From: JAWKIW01 sp041394145
GTDB lineage: Bacteria > Actinomycetota > Acidimicrobiia > Acidimicrobiales > Acidimicrobilacustridaceae
NCBI GenBank assembly: GCA_041394145.1
Contig: JAWKIW010000011.1
Location: forward strand, 62,001-126,000
Direction: 5' to 3'
DNA length: 64,000 nt
Below are positions 24,872 to 34,500 of the stretch, piece after piece. Both the position numbers and the translations under genes were made by a program. Position 1 is the stretch's first letter, and every line of letters starts with the position of its first letter. The notes beneath the pieces were generated by a model. The model had not been told where the DNA came from. It saw only the letters and a program-made list of their open reading frames with translations, and did no database searches.

Positions 24872-26616
24872 CAGGCGCCCCTCGTGCACGACGTGAGCCG
24901 CAGGTTGCCCGAACCCTGCTGCTGCACGTCGGCCTGCACGGACGACGGCAGCTGCGCCGACCACTGGCTCAGCGCCGTGCGCAGCTGCTGGCCGTCGGTG
25001 GCCGTGTCCATCACGTAGTCGATCCGCACGCAGGTGTCACCGTCGGGCTGCCGGTAGGTGACGTACCAGTCGCCCTTCCACCCGTCGGCGGCCTGCAACG
25101 CGGTGCGGGAGGACACGGCGTCGCCGAGCAGCAGCGCCGTCGGGACGGCGCCGAAGACGCCCTCGTCGACGACCTCGCCGTCGACCGGGGGACGAGCGAC
25201 GTCGACGCGTCCCTCCCGGGCCCGGTACTTGGCCGGCTGCAGGACCTCCTCGGAGGTCGTCGGAGGATCGGCGAACGCCTGCAGGAGCGCCTCGTTGCCG
25301 CCGCCGGCCACGATGCCGTCGACGAACGGCTCGCCGAGGTCGTAGGGCGCGCTGATCGAGCCCTTCAGGAAGTCGGGGACGCTGCTCAGGTCCATGTCGG
25401 CCCCGAAGGCCGCCTCCTCCCGGTCGCGGTCTCGCTTGTCGGCAGCCGACAGCTGGTTCTCGTAGACCTTCTCGACCCGTCGGGCGTCGCCCTCGGCGAG
25501 CGTGTCGAGCCCGAAGGAGACCTCGTCCTTGCGGTCGTCGTACTCCTTGCGGTCGAGGTTGGCGTACTGGTCCTGCAGCGCATGGGTGAGCTCGTGCACG
25601 ATCGTCTGGCGGACGTAGGGCGTGATGTCACCGCCGCGCACCACGAGCTCCTTCGTCTCCGGGTCGTAGTAGCCGAGGACGCCGCCCGAGTAGAGGGTGC
25701 GGGAGACGTCGTACAGCGACCCGCCGGCCGGCAGGATCCCGAGGGCCTTGAACGCGCCCTCCTGCTTGGTGATCTTGTCCTTCTCCTCGTCGAGCTTGCC
25801 GAGCAGGCGGTCGGTGAACGCCGTGTCGTCGAGCACCTCCACCTTCACCGGGGTCTTGAACGGCTTGCCCCAGGTGTCCTCCACGAACGTCGACAGGTTG
25901 GCGACCTCGTTCTGCACCACCTGCGGGTCGAGGCCGCCCGTCGACGGCGCGGTCGTCGGGGCCGCGGTGGTGGACGTGGTCGACGGCCGCGAGGTGGTCG
26001 ACGGCGCCGCGGTCGAGGTCGTGGTGGGCGTCGACGACGGGCCGGCGGCCGCGTCGGTGCTGCGACGCACCGCCACCGCGGCGACGGTGCCCGCCAGCAC
26101 GACGGCCACCACCACGATGGCGAGCACGACCAGGGCGGTGCGCCCACCGCCGTCGCGGGGTGGGCCGGCCGGGGCGGCGTAGGGGTCGCCCCCGAGCGGC
26201 GGGAAGGGGGCTCCCGGCGTGGGCCCCGCGGGGGGCAGACCGGGCGGAATCCCGGGCGGAGGTCCGGGCGGCGCGGCGGGCGGGGCCCACGAGGGCGCAC
26301 CCGCCGACGCAGGAGGCAGCCACCCGGCCGGCGGGCCCTGCACGGTGCCCGGCGGCGCCGACGGTGCCGGACCCCACGTCGGGGGCGACGCCGGCGCGGG
26401 CGCGCCCCACACCGGGGACGGGGGCGGCGCGGTGGGGGCGACCGGCGGCGACGGCGCGGTGGCCGGTGGCGCCACGCCCCCCGGGGGCACCGGCCAGGCG
26501 ACGGTGTCGGGCGATGGCGGGACCACCCCGGCGGGCGGCGGGGGTGTGACGCCGGACGCCGGCGGCTCGGGAGGACCGCCCGGGTCCGCTGCGTCCACGT
26601 TCGACGGATCGCTCAC
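24871..26616 (-). CDS. membrane-anchored zinc metallopeptidase, first of two paralogs
   Basis: 581 residues with the same plan as its neighbour: a long Pro/Ala/Gly cytoplasmic tail (about 1-155), one membrane helix (LVVLAIVVVAVVLAGTVAAVAV), a Thr-rich linker, then HELTHALQDQ near residue 340 with EGDARR following. Shared blocks with the paralog include PVKVEVLDDTAFTDRL, KELVVRGG and GDWYVTY, so the pair arose by duplication. The GTG at 26616 was chosen because GGAG lies 6 bases upstream. A TACGGT hexamer about 35 bases upstream is a likely promoter. The Pro-rich tail may bind cytoplasmic partners. Confidence 0.87.
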   Translation of the reverse strand: MSDPSNVDAADPGGPPEPPASGVTPPPPAGVVPPSPDTVAWPVPPGGVAPPATAPSPPVAPTAPPPSPVWGAPAPASPPTWGPAPSAPPGTVQGPPAGWLPPASAGAPSWAPPAAPPGPPPGIPPGLPPAGPTPGAPFPPLGGDPYAAPAGPPRDGGGRTALVVLAIVVVAVVLAGTVAAVAVRRSTDAAAGPSSTPTTTSTAAPSTTSRPSTTSTTAAPTTAPSTGGLDPQVVQNEVANLSTFVEDTWGKPFKTPVKVEVLDDTAFTDRLLGKLDEEKDKITKQEGAFKALGILPAGGSLYDVSRTLYSGGVLGYYDPETKELVVRGGDITPYVRQTIVHELTHALQDQYANLDRKEYDDRKDEVSFGLDTLAEGDARRVEKVYENQLSAADKRDRDREEAAFGADMDLSSVPDFLKGSISAPYDLGEPFVDGIVAGGGNEALLQAFADPPTTSEEVLQPAKYRAREGRVDVARPPVDGEVVDEGVFGAVPTALLLGDAVSSRTALQAADGWKGDWYVTYRQPDGDTCVRIDYVMDTATDGQQLRTALSQWSAQLPSSVQADVQQQGSGNLRLTSCTRGA

Positions 26617-26704
26617 GGAGGCTCCATGGCTCGGAGGGGGCGCTGCCACCGTACCGGGCGCGGCCGCCCATGGGCCGTCGCAGCACCCCGCCCGGCGCGC
26701 TCGG

Positions 26705-26710
26705 TAGGGT
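26705..26710 (+). promoter_or_regulatory. -10 hexamer TAGGGT, sulfotransferase gene
   Basis: TAGGGT ends 8 bases before the ATG at 26719, with CACGCCCG between. Confidence 0.5.
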
Positions 26711-26718
26711 CACGCCCG

Positions 26719-27882
26719 ATGGCGGACGCGACCGAGGTGCTCGACGCCGATCGGCTGCTGGCCGAGGCCGCCGACGCCACCGGTCTGGACGACTTCGGCG
26801 ACCCGGCGTTCCGGGAGGGCCTCGACCTGCTGTCGCTGTCGCTGCGGGAGGAGGCCCAGCTGTCCGACCTCGGCGTCACCGCCCTGCAGGCCCAGATCCA
26901 CGGCCAGCTGGTGAACCGCCTCCGGGTCGTGGACTGGATCGGAGCGCACCCGGCGGTGCTCGAGGCGCCGCAGGCCCGGCCGCTGGTGATCATCGGCCTG
27001 CCCCGCACCGGCACGACGTTGCTGTCGTACCTGTTCGACCAGGATCCGGCCAACCGTTCGCTGCTGCGCTGGGAGTTCAACCAGTGCATCCCCCCACCGG
27101 AGGCGGACGCGCTGCACTCCGACCCCCGCCTCACCGAGGCCACGCTCGGGCTCGAGATGCTCGACGCCATCAACCCCGAGTTCAAGGCGATCCACTACGA
27201 GGCGCCCGACGGACCCACCGAGGACGTGGCGGTGCTCGCGCAGGACTTCCGCAGCTGGATGTGGGAGTGCGTCGCCAACGTGCCCTCCTACGGGCAGTGG
27301 CTCCACGGCTGCGACATCTCGTCGGCGTACCGGTGGCTGCACACCGTGACCGCGGTGCTGCAGTCGCGCGCTCCGGGGCGGTGGTCGCTGAAGACGCCGC
27401 AGCACTGCCTGCACCTCGACGAGCTGTTCGCCACCTGGCCCGACGCCTGCGTGGTGATGACCCACCGCGACCCGGTGAAGGCGGTGCCGTCGCTGGTGAG
27501 CCTCATCCGGTCGCTGTCGGGCACCTTCTCCGACGCCGACCACGGTGCCTACATCGCCCACCACTGGACGGCCAACACCGCGCTCGCGGTCGAGCGGGTG
27601 ATGACCTGGCGCGACGAGCACGGCGGGGCCCGCATCGTCGACCTCCCCTACGCCGAGCTGGTGGCGGATCCCGTCGCCGCCGTGCGGCGCGTCTACGCCC
27701 ACTTCGGCGACGACCTCTCCACCGAGGCCGAGACCGCCATGCGCGCCTACGCGGCGGCCAACCCGAAGGACCGCTTCGGGGCCCACCGCTACACGCTCGA
27801 CGAGCTCGGCCTCGACGCCGGCGCGTTGCGGGAGCACTTCGCCCGCTACGTGGAGCGCTACGACGTCCCGTTGGAGGCCTGA
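26719..27882 (+). CDS. PAPS-dependent sulfotransferase family protein
   Basis: 387 residues. The 5-prime-phosphosulfate loop is IIGLPRTGTTLLSYLFDQD near residue 95, and the 3-prime-phosphate segment is VVMTHRDPVKAVPSLVSL near 250. WSLKTPQHCLHLDEL is also typical of the bacterial sulfotransferase group common in actinobacteria. It would transfer sulfate from PAPS to a hydroxyl or lipid acceptor, which is unknown. It stands alone between minus-strand genes. Confidence 0.9.
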   Translation: MADATEVLDADRLLAEAADATGLDDFGDPAFREGLDLLSLSLREEAQLSDLGVTALQAQIHGQLVNRLRVVDWIGAHPAVLEAPQARPLVIIGLPRTGTTLLSYLFDQDPANRSLLRWEFNQCIPPPEADALHSDPRLTEATLGLEMLDAINPEFKAIHYEAPDGPTEDVAVLAQDFRSWMWECVANVPSYGQWLHGCDISSAYRWLHTVTAVLQSRAPGRWSLKTPQHCLHLDELFATWPDACVVMTHRDPVKAVPSLVSLIRSLSGTFSDADHGAYIAHHWTANTALAVERVMTWRDEHGGARIVDLPYAELVADPVAAVRRVYAHFGDDLSTEAETAMRAYAAANPKDRFGAHRYTLDELGLDAGALREHFARYVERYDVPLEA

Positions 27883-27913
27883 ACCGACGTCGCGGAGCCG
27901 GCCGGGGCGGTCG

Positions 27914-30226
27914 TCACCGCCACCAGGGCCGGGCCGTCGCCGCCTGCACGGCCGCGGCCGCCGGCCGGGCGTCGGCCAGCAGCCGATCGATCACCAGGAG
28001 CCACTCGGCGACGAGGATGAGGGCGAGCGTGCCGACGCCGGCGTCGTCGCCGACCGCCGGACGGGCCAGCTGTTCTCGAAGGGCGGCGTCGATGCGCGGG
28101 CGGTCGTCGGGAACCGACGGCACCGCCCCCGGTGCCTCGGTCATCTGCGTCGCGAGCTCGTCGATCGCCCGCACGCGGGCCGACCAGGCGCCGAGCACCA
28201 CGGCATCGGCCGATCCGTCCGACGCCACCACCCGCAGACGACCCCGGGTCTGGCGCTGCAGCGCGTCGGCGGCGAGCAGCAGGGCGGCCGCCAGCCCGAC
28301 GAGCGCCGCCCACTGCCCGACCCCGACGCGCTTGGCTCCCCGCTCGGTGAGGTACTGCCGGAACGCCTCGTCGGTCTCCCGCCGCTGCGCTTCGAGGCCC
28401 TCGGTGACGTCGCCGACGGCTCGCCGCGGCTCGGCCACGGCGTCGTCGGCGCCGGCGACTGCGCCTGCGCCTGCGGGCTCGAGCAGCTCGTGGGTGACCT
28501 GATCGATGGCCGTCGCGTCGGCGTGCAGGAACGACGCGACCGAGCGACGCAGCGTCAGGGCCGCTCCTCGTGGCCAGAACACCAGCGCCACGACCACCGA
28601 GACCGACACGCCGATGGCGACGTCGACCAGCCGGATCCACCCACCTCCCTCCGCGCCGGGGCGCAGCAGGGTGAACAGCACGACGACCATGACGGCGAAC
28701 GACGCCTGGCCCACCACGTAGCTCACGGCGACCGGGGTGTAGGCCGCCAGGAAGATGGCGGCGACCATCACCACCCACTGCACCCACGTGGCGCCGCCGC
28801 TGAGGCCGATGAGCACCAGCGTGACGGCGACGCCCAGCGCGTTGCCGCTGATGGACTGCACTGCGGTCCGGCCGGTGCTGACCACGTTGGACCGCAGGAC
28901 CGACACGGTGCCGAGCACGACCCAGTAGGCGTTGTCGAGCTCGAGGAGCTGGGCGACCGCGGCGGCCAGCGCCAGGGCCACGGCGGCTCGGAGGCTGTTG
29001 CGGAACCACACGGCGTCGGGCCGCAGGTGCGACCGGAGGATGGCCCAGGATCCGGCCACCGCCGACCGCAGTCCGGCCCTCGGCACGCGCGGGACCACCC
29101 GCAGCGACGACGTGTCGACCTCGGCCCCGGCGGCGACGGCGGCGTTGGCCACCACGGTCAGCGCGGCGAAGGACAGGACCCGCAGCGGGAACGCCTCGTC
29201 GATCGTGGTGAGGATCGTCTCGGGCTCCTCGCCATCGAGGCGGGCCCGCCGGAGCTCGGCCTCCAGCGTGGTGAGGTGCTCGTCCCGCCGTGCGTCGAGG
29301 GTGACGAGGCAGTCCTCGTCGGCCTCGTCGCGCTCGAGGGAGGTGGCGGCGGCGGCGTCGAAGCCGTCGGCCACCGACGTGCACAGCTGGTCGTGGGCGG
29401 TGCGCAGCTCGGCGGCGTCGGCGGTGATCGGCCCGGGTGTCCAGACCGCGAGCGCCTGGAGCGACCGGCCGAGCTCCTCGAACAACATGACGAGCGCCCG
29501 GTCGTGCCGGGACGGACCGGCAGGCCGGTTCGGGTCGCGCAGGTAGCGGGCGCGGGCGTCGCGCAGCTGGTCGACGAGGGCCGCGACGTCGACGGCGTCG
29601 TGGGGCGCTCCGTCCGCGGATCGGGCGGTCGCATCGCGCACCGCCCGGGCGATCCCACGGCAGACCCCGGCGAGCTCGAGGGACACCGGTCGCTGGGTGT
29701 CCGACGGCCACCACCACCGGGTGACCAGGTACCCCGCCACGCCGGCGGTGAGCCAGCCGGCCTCGCGCCACCCGATGTCGGACCCGGGTGCGATCGGCAC
29801 CATGATCGCCACCACCAGCGGCAGCAGCAGCGCCGGCCCGGCCGCGGACACGTAGCCGCCGAACACCATCACCAGCTCGATGGCGAACACGGCCACGAGC
29901 ATCACGAGGACCGCGGCCACGACCTGGTCGGAGGCCGCCGAGCCGATCGGGATGAGCACGGCGCCGACCGCCACCACGGCGAGGAACGCGTGACGGCTGC
30001 CCGGCGCCCGCCCTCCGAGGTTCACCGAGGCCAACAGGGCGAAGGCCCCGAAGGCGCCGAAGAGGGTGAACCCGGACTCGCCCAGCACGAGGTCGCCGAG
30101 GACCACCATCAGCGGCATCACCACCGCCACCCGCAGGGCCCGCCGGAGCAGGTGGTGCCCCGGGTCCTTCGGCCGCAGCCGCTGCCACCAGCCCTCGGGG
30201 GCCGCCGCCGCACCGGATCCAGCCAT
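27914..30226 (-). CDS. FUSC-family aromatic-acid-exporter-like membrane protein
   Basis: 770 residues with two membrane blocks: residues about 28-170 and 385-535, each with 5-6 helices, separated and followed by long cytoplasmic helical regions. The second block contains YWVVLGTVSVLRSN, a hallmark of FUSC/YccS/AaeB-type proteins. These export aromatic acids or other small acids, or affect envelope lipids; the substrate here is unknown. The ATG at 30226 is preceded 6 bases upstream by TAGCCT. Confidence 0.88.
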   Translation of the reverse strand: MAGSGAAAAPEGWWQRLRPKDPGHHLLRRALRVAVVMPLMVVLGDLVLGESGFTLFGAFGAFALLASVNLGGRAPGSRHAFLAVVAVGAVLIPIGSAASDQVVAAVLVMLVAVFAIELVMVFGGYVSAAGPALLLPLVVAIMVPIAPGSDIGWREAGWLTAGVAGYLVTRWWWPSDTQRPVSLELAGVCRGIARAVRDATARSADGAPHDAVDVAALVDQLRDARARYLRDPNRPAGPSRHDRALVMLFEELGRSLQALAVWTPGPITADAAELRTAHDQLCTSVADGFDAAAATSLERDEADEDCLVTLDARRDEHLTTLEAELRRARLDGEEPETILTTIDEAFPLRVLSFAALTVVANAAVAAGAEVDTSSLRVVPRVPRAGLRSAVAGSWAILRSHLRPDAVWFRNSLRAAVALALAAAVAQLLELDNAYWVVLGTVSVLRSNVVSTGRTAVQSISGNALGVAVTLVLIGLSGGATWVQWVVMVAAIFLAAYTPVAVSYVVGQASFAVMVVVLFTLLRPGAEGGGWIRLVDVAIGVSVSVVVALVFWPRGAALTLRRSVASFLHADATAIDQVTHELLEPAGAGAVAGADDAVAEPRRAVGDVTEGLEAQRRETDEAFRQYLTERGAKRVGVGQWAALVGLAAALLLAADALQRQTRGRLRVVASDGSADAVVLGAWSARVRAIDELATQMTEAPGAVPSVPDDRPRIDAALREQLARPAVGDDAGVGTLALILVAEWLLVIDRLLADARPAAAAVQAATARPWWR

Positions 30227-30232
30227 CGCCGG

Positions 30233-30238
30233 AGGCTA
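30233..30238 (-). promoter_or_regulatory. -10 hexamer TAGCCT, FUSC gene
   Basis: The minus-strand TAGCCT ends 6 bases before the ATG at 30226. Confidence 0.45.
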
Positions 30239-30333
30239 ACGGAGCGGTTCCCCACCGGCCGGCAGCGCCATCGGCGTCGGCGCCGTCCCTCTCGTCGTGG
30301 CGCCGGCATCCGCGGAGCGAGTACGACAGTGGG

Positions 30334-31374
30334 ATGTCCAGCGACTCCAGCCCGACCGTCCTGCTCACCGGCGGTGCCGGCTACATCGGCAGCCACACCG
30401 CCGTCGTGCTGCTCGAGGCCGGCTACCGCCTCGTGGTCGTCGACGACCTGTCCAACAGCAGCGAGGTGGCGCTCGACCGCGTGCGGGAGCTGGCGCCGGG
30501 CGAGCTCGCCTTCCACCGCCTCGACCTGCGCGACGAGGACGCCCTCGACGCCGTCGTGGCCTCCTCCCCCGTCGACGCCGTCGTGCACTTCGCCGGGCTC
30601 AAGGCCGTGGGTGAGTCGGTGGCCGAGCCGGTGCGGTACTACGACGTCAACATCGGCGGCACCGTCTCGCTGCTGCGGGTGCTCGGGCGCCACGGCGTGA
30701 AGCGGCTGGTGTTCTCCTCCTCGGCGACGGTGTACGGCGCCCCCGACTCGGTCCCCCTGCGCGAGGACGCCCGCCTGTCGACCACGAACCCCTACGGCGA
30801 GACGAAGCTGGCGATCGAGCAGCTGCTGCGCGACGTCGCGGTCGCCGACCCCGCGTGGCGGATCGCGCTGCTGCGCTACTTCAACCCGGTCGGGGCCCAC
30901 CCGAGCGGTCGCATCGGCGAGGACCCCCGCGGCACCCCCAACAACCTCATGCCGTTCGTGATGCAGGTGGCGGTGGGTCGACGGCCCGAGCTCGTCGTCT
31001 TCGGCGGCGACTACCCCACGCCCGACGGCACGTGCATCCGGGACTACATCCACGTGATGGACCTGGCCGAGGGCCACCGCGCCGCGCTCGAGCACCTCGA
31101 CGGGCTCGGCGGGTGCCGGGCCGTCAACCTCGGCACGGGGGCGGGCAGCTCGGTGCTCGAGGTGGTGGCGGCGGCCTCAGCCGCCGTCGGCCACCCCGTC
31201 CCCTACCGCATCGGACCTCGTCGCCCCGGCGACGCCCCCGCCACGTTCGCCGACCCGTCCCTCGCCGCCGAGCTCTTCGGCTGGCAGGCCACCCGGACGC
31301 TGGCCGACATGTGCGCCGACTCGTGGCGCTGGCAGTCGGCCAACCCCCACGGCTACGCGGACGCACCCGACTGA
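30334..31374 (+). CDS. galE: UDP-glucose 4-epimerase
   Basis: 346 residues, typical GalE. The NAD site is LLTGGAGYIGSHT. The catalytic Ser lies in FSSSATVYG and the YxxxK in NPYGETK. The segment YFNPVGAHPSGRIGEDP and PDGTCIRDYIHVMDLAEGH are diagnostic of GalE. It interconverts UDP-glucose and UDP-galactose for envelope polysaccharides. It is followed by a sterol-desaturase-like gene 82 bases later; whether they share a transcript is unclear. Confidence 0.95.
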   Translation: MSSDSSPTVLLTGGAGYIGSHTAVVLLEAGYRLVVVDDLSNSSEVALDRVRELAPGELAFHRLDLRDEDALDAVVASSPVDAVVHFAGLKAVGESVAEPVRYYDVNIGGTVSLLRVLGRHGVKRLVFSSSATVYGAPDSVPLREDARLSTTNPYGETKLAIEQLLRDVAVADPAWRIALLRYFNPVGAHPSGRIGEDPRGTPNNLMPFVMQVAVGRRPELVVFGGDYPTPDGTCIRDYIHVMDLAEGHRAALEHLDGLGGCRAVNLGTGAGSSVLEVVAAASAAVGHPVPYRIGPRRPGDAPATFADPSLAAELFGWQATRTLADMCADSWRWQSANPHGYADAPD

Positions 31375-31456
31375 CCGGCCTCGGCACCGCGGCTTCGTGC
31401 CGGCGGGCGCGCGTGGGCCACACTGGCGGGACCGACGCCGGGACGAGGGGAAGACG

Positions 31457-32605
31457 ATGGATCCGACGATCGTGGCCATCCCTGGCTTCTTCGCCACCAT
31501 GGGGCTCGAGCACGCCTACCTCAAGCGCAAGGCCGAGCGGGAGGGACCGACCGCCGGCACCTACGAGCGCGACGACACGATCACCAGCCTGGCGATGGGC
31601 GTCGGCAGCCTCCTGGCCCCGATCCTGCTGCCGAAGCTCCTCGGTCCGATCGTGCCCGGCAAGGGCAGGTACGGCAGGGCGCTGATCGCCACGGCCGTCG
31701 GTGCCGCCGCGGTGACGACGGTGGCCGACCGACTCGCCCGCCTCGACCCGGACGAGGCGCCGACCGCCGACGGGTCTGCGCCCGCCGAGCCCGCCACCGC
31801 CCCTGGACGCGAGCGGCGGCGGCGCCTGGCCCGCGCCGCCCGACGGATCGCCGGCTCGAGCGGGGTGGCGGCGGTGGCGGCCGCCGGCGTCGCCGTCACC
31901 ACCGCGTGGGCGTCGCGCACGACGATGGACCGCCTCTGGAAGCGGCGGGTGTTGCCGGACCTGGGCACCGGACCCCTGGCCGTGGCCGCCGCCACCTTCG
32001 GCTGGGACTTCATCTACTACTGGAACCACCGGTTCATGCACACCAGCCGGTACATGTGGGCGATCCACGTGGTGCACCACTCGAGCGAGCACTACAACCT
32101 GTCCACCGCGCTGCGGCAGCCGGTGGCCGACGCCTTCGGCACCTTCGTGCCCTACAGCCTGCTGGCGCTGCTCGGCTTCCGTCCCGACGTCATCACGACG
32201 GCGCGGGGCCTGAACCTGCTCTACCAGTACTGGATCCACACCGAGGTGATCCGCACCATCGGCCCGTTCGAGGAGGTGCTGAACACCCCCTCGCACCACC
32301 GGGTCCACCACGGCTCGAACCCGAGGTACCTCGACCGCAACCACGGCAGCATCCTGATCGTGTGGGACCGCCTCTTCGGCACGTTCCAGCGGGAGGAGGA
32401 GCCGGTGGTCTACGGCCTGACCAAGAACATCGAGACCTTCAACCTGGCCAAGGTCGTCGCCCACGAGTACGTCGACATGGCCCACGACGTGCAGCAGTCG
32501 CGCACCTGGCGCGAGCGCCTCTCGTTCGTGCTGCGCGGGCCGGGGTGGGCCTACGAGCAGCACGCCCTGCGGGCCGCCGACCACGAGCTCACCACCGCCG
32601 CCTGA
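31457..32605 (+). CDS. sterol desaturase / fatty acid hydroxylase family protein
   Basis: 382 residues, membrane. The eight-histidine diiron motifs are clear: HRFMH, HVVHHSS and HHRVHHGSN, with WDFIYYWNHRF before the first. In this family the enzymes hydroxylate or desaturate sterols, carotenoids or lipids at the membrane. An Ala/Arg-rich charged insertion occupies residues about 90-135. The ATG at 31457 follows GAGGGGAAG. It is followed 46 bases later by a membrane-anchored hydrolase, hinting at shared lipid metabolism. Confidence 0.9.
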   Translation: MDPTIVAIPGFFATMGLEHAYLKRKAEREGPTAGTYERDDTITSLAMGVGSLLAPILLPKLLGPIVPGKGRYGRALIATAVGAAAVTTVADRLARLDPDEAPTADGSAPAEPATAPGRERRRRLARAARRIAGSSGVAAVAAAGVAVTTAWASRTTMDRLWKRRVLPDLGTGPLAVAAATFGWDFIYYWNHRFMHTSRYMWAIHVVHHSSEHYNLSTALRQPVADAFGTFVPYSLLALLGFRPDVITTARGLNLLYQYWIHTEVIRTIGPFEEVLNTPSHHRVHHGSNPRYLDRNHGSILIVWDRLFGTFQREEEPVVYGLTKNIETFNLAKVVAHEYVDMAHDVQQSRTWRERLSFVLRGPGWAYEQHALRAADHELTTAA

Positions 32606-32651
32606 CGTGCCGCCTTGGCCCCGCCGAGGGGCCGCGGGCCACACTGGACAC

Positions 32652-33935
32652 GTGCAACGCATCACGAAGCAGAAGGTGTCGGGCTGGGCGTACCTGGCGG
32701 TCAGCATCAACGGTGCGGCCTACACCCTGACGGCGTTCCGTCCTCCCCGACGCAGCCGCGTCCTGTACGGCTGGAGCTTCTTCGCCTCCTGGGTCACCAT
32801 CGAGCTGGCCCCCTTCCACCTGCTCTGGCAGGTGATCGCCACCGCGCTGTTCGCCTCGCAGGGGGCGCTGCGGACCCGGGCCGGCCGGGCCGGACTCGGC
32901 GTCACCTTGGCCTCGTGGGCCGGCCTGGCCGTGTCCATCCGACGCAGCTACGCCGCCCGCCACGAGATCCGCGAAGCGCTGCGCGACCTCACCCACGAGC
33001 CTGTGGAGCAGGAGCGGCTCGACGTGCGGGTGCGCCGCAACATCGTGTTCGCCCGAGCCGGCGGACGGGCCCTGCGCCTCGACGTCCACGAGCCGACCAC
33101 GCCGCCTGCGCCCGGCGAGCGGCGCCCTGCGCTGCTGCAGGTGCACGGCGGCGGCTGGGTGATCGGCTTCAAGGACCGTCAGGGCCAGCTGCTGATGCGG
33201 CGCCTCGCCGAGCGGGGCTGGGTCTGCTTCAACGTCGACTACCGGCTCAGCCCGATGGCGACCTTCCCGGACCACCTCGTCGACGTGAAGCGGGCGCTCG
33301 CCTGGATCCGCGCCCACGCCGACGAGTACGGCATCGACCCGGACTTCGTCGCCGTCACGGGCGGGTCCGCCGGCGGACACCTCACCGCGCTCACCGCCCT
33401 CACCGGCAACGAGCCCGAGTACCAGCCCGGCTTCGAGGAGGCCGACACGTCCGTGCAAGCCGCCGTGCCGTTCTACGGCGTGTACGACTTCACCAACCGC
33501 AACGGCGCGTGGCCCCCGGAGGTCGTGCCGTGGTTCCTCGCTCCGGTGGTGATGAAGTGCGACCCCGACGAGGAGCCCGAGCGCTACGCCAAGGCCTCGC
33601 CGCTCGACCAGGTGCGCGCCGATGCGCCGCCGTTCTTCGTGATCCACGGCGACCTCGACGTGCTGGCCCCGGTCGAGGACGCCCGCGACTTCGTGCACCG
33701 CCTGCGCGAGGTGTCCGACGAGCCCGTCTACTACCTGGAGCTCAAGGGCGCCCAGCACGCCTTCGAGACGTTCGCCTCGATCCGGGCCAACGCCGTCGTG
33801 GAGGCCGCCGAGCGGTTCCTCGACGCCGTGCACACCGCGTACCTGCGCAGCGGCGCCGAGCCACCCACCGCGGCGGCCGTCGACGAGGCCATGGCCGAGG
33901 AGGTCGGCGAAGAGGCCGCCGAGGTCGGTCGCTGA
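32652..33935 (+). CDS. membrane-anchored alpha/beta hydrolase, hormone-sensitive lipase type
   Basis: 427 residues. The N-terminal about 110 residues have up to three membrane helices. The hydrolase domain has the oxyanion motif HGGGW near residue 170, the nucleophile elbow GGSAGG near 235, Asp in HGDLDVLAP near 335, and His in AQHAFE near 370. Likely an esterase or lipase acting on membrane or acyl substrates. The GTG at 32652 was chosen from the conserved N-terminus; CACACT sits 6 bases before it, one base off the -10 pattern of its neighbours. The acidic C-terminal tail is EEVGEEAAE. Confidence 0.9.
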   Translation: MQRITKQKVSGWAYLAVSINGAAYTLTAFRPPRRSRVLYGWSFFASWVTIELAPFHLLWQVIATALFASQGALRTRAGRAGLGVTLASWAGLAVSIRRSYAARHEIREALRDLTHEPVEQERLDVRVRRNIVFARAGGRALRLDVHEPTTPPAPGERRPALLQVHGGGWVIGFKDRQGQLLMRRLAERGWVCFNVDYRLSPMATFPDHLVDVKRALAWIRAHADEYGIDPDFVAVTGGSAGGHLTALTALTGNEPEYQPGFEEADTSVQAAVPFYGVYDFTNRNGAWPPEVVPWFLAPVVMKCDPDEEPERYAKASPLDQVRADAPPFFVIHGDLDVLAPVEDARDFVHRLREVSDEPVYYLELKGAQHAFETFASIRANAVVEAAERFLDAVHTAYLRSGAEPPTAAAVDEAMAEEVGEEAAEVGR

Positions 33936-33972
33936 TCGAGGCGGGGCGCGTCGGTGGAGCGCCGACGCGACG

Positions 33973-34440
33973 TCAGCGGAAGGTCTTGGCCCCGGCGGCG
34001 AGGCGCTCGACGGCCTGAGCGACGCGACGCTGGCGCGTCTCGGCCTTCTTGGCCCCCTCGATCCACTCGGCGTACTCGCGCTGGTGGCTGTAGCTGAGCG
34101 CCTCCCACGTCGACTTCGCCGTGGCGTTCGTGCGGAACGCGTCGACCAGCTCGGTCGGCGGGTCGATCGTGCGCGGCTCGTCGTCGCGCTCGACGGTGAC
34201 GGTGACGGGCGCTCCGGCCTCCACGCCCGCGGCCTTCCGGTTCGCCGTGTTGAAGCCGATCACGGTCCTGCCCTTCATCGCCGCGGTGGTGGTGCGGAAG
34301 GTGAACCCGTTGACGGTGACCTTGACCGGCACCCGCTTGCCGCCGAGCGCCTCGAGCACCGCGCCGGGGACCTCGACCGATGCCATGGCCCCGCTCTTCC
34401 CCGCGGCGACGGGCGTGGCCGTGAACCGGTGCTTCGCCAT
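33973..34440 (-). CDS. DUF1905 and YdeI/OmpD-associated domain protein
   Basis: 155 residues. The N-terminal DUF1905 barrel holds ASVEVPGAVLEALGGKRVPV and the FRTTTAAMKG strand. The C-terminal YdeI/OmpD-associated segment is LVDAFRTNATAKSTWEALSYSHQREYAEWI. Function is unknown; the family is small and cytoplasmic. The ATG at 34440 lies 6 bases after a TACGCT hexamer. Confidence 0.9.
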   Translation of the reverse strand: MAKHRFTATPVAAGKSGAMASVEVPGAVLEALGGKRVPVKVTVNGFTFRTTTAAMKGRTVIGFNTANRKAAGVEAGAPVTVTVERDDEPRTIDPPTELVDAFRTNATAKSTWEALSYSHQREYAEWIEGAKKAETRQRRVAQAVERLAAGAKTFR

Positions 34441-34446
34441 GCCCGG

Positions 34447-34452
34447 AGCGTA
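34447..34452 (-). promoter_or_regulatory. -10 hexamer TACGCT, DUF1905 gene
   Basis: The minus-strand TACGCT ends 6 bases before the ATG at 34440, with CCGGGC between. Confidence 0.45.
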
Positions 34453-34500
34453 GCGATCGGCCGGGGCGGGGCGGCGGCCAACGCCCGTCCCGCAGGCCGG

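Noticed and set aside
24439..27882. 1147-codon plus-strand open frame
   Set aside because: Only the part from 26719 is a real gene (sulfotransferase). Upstream it is antisense to the zinc peptidases.
28490..30700. 736-codon plus-strand open frame
   Set aside because: Antisense to the FUSC gene with His/Arg/Gly-rich translation and no family signature.
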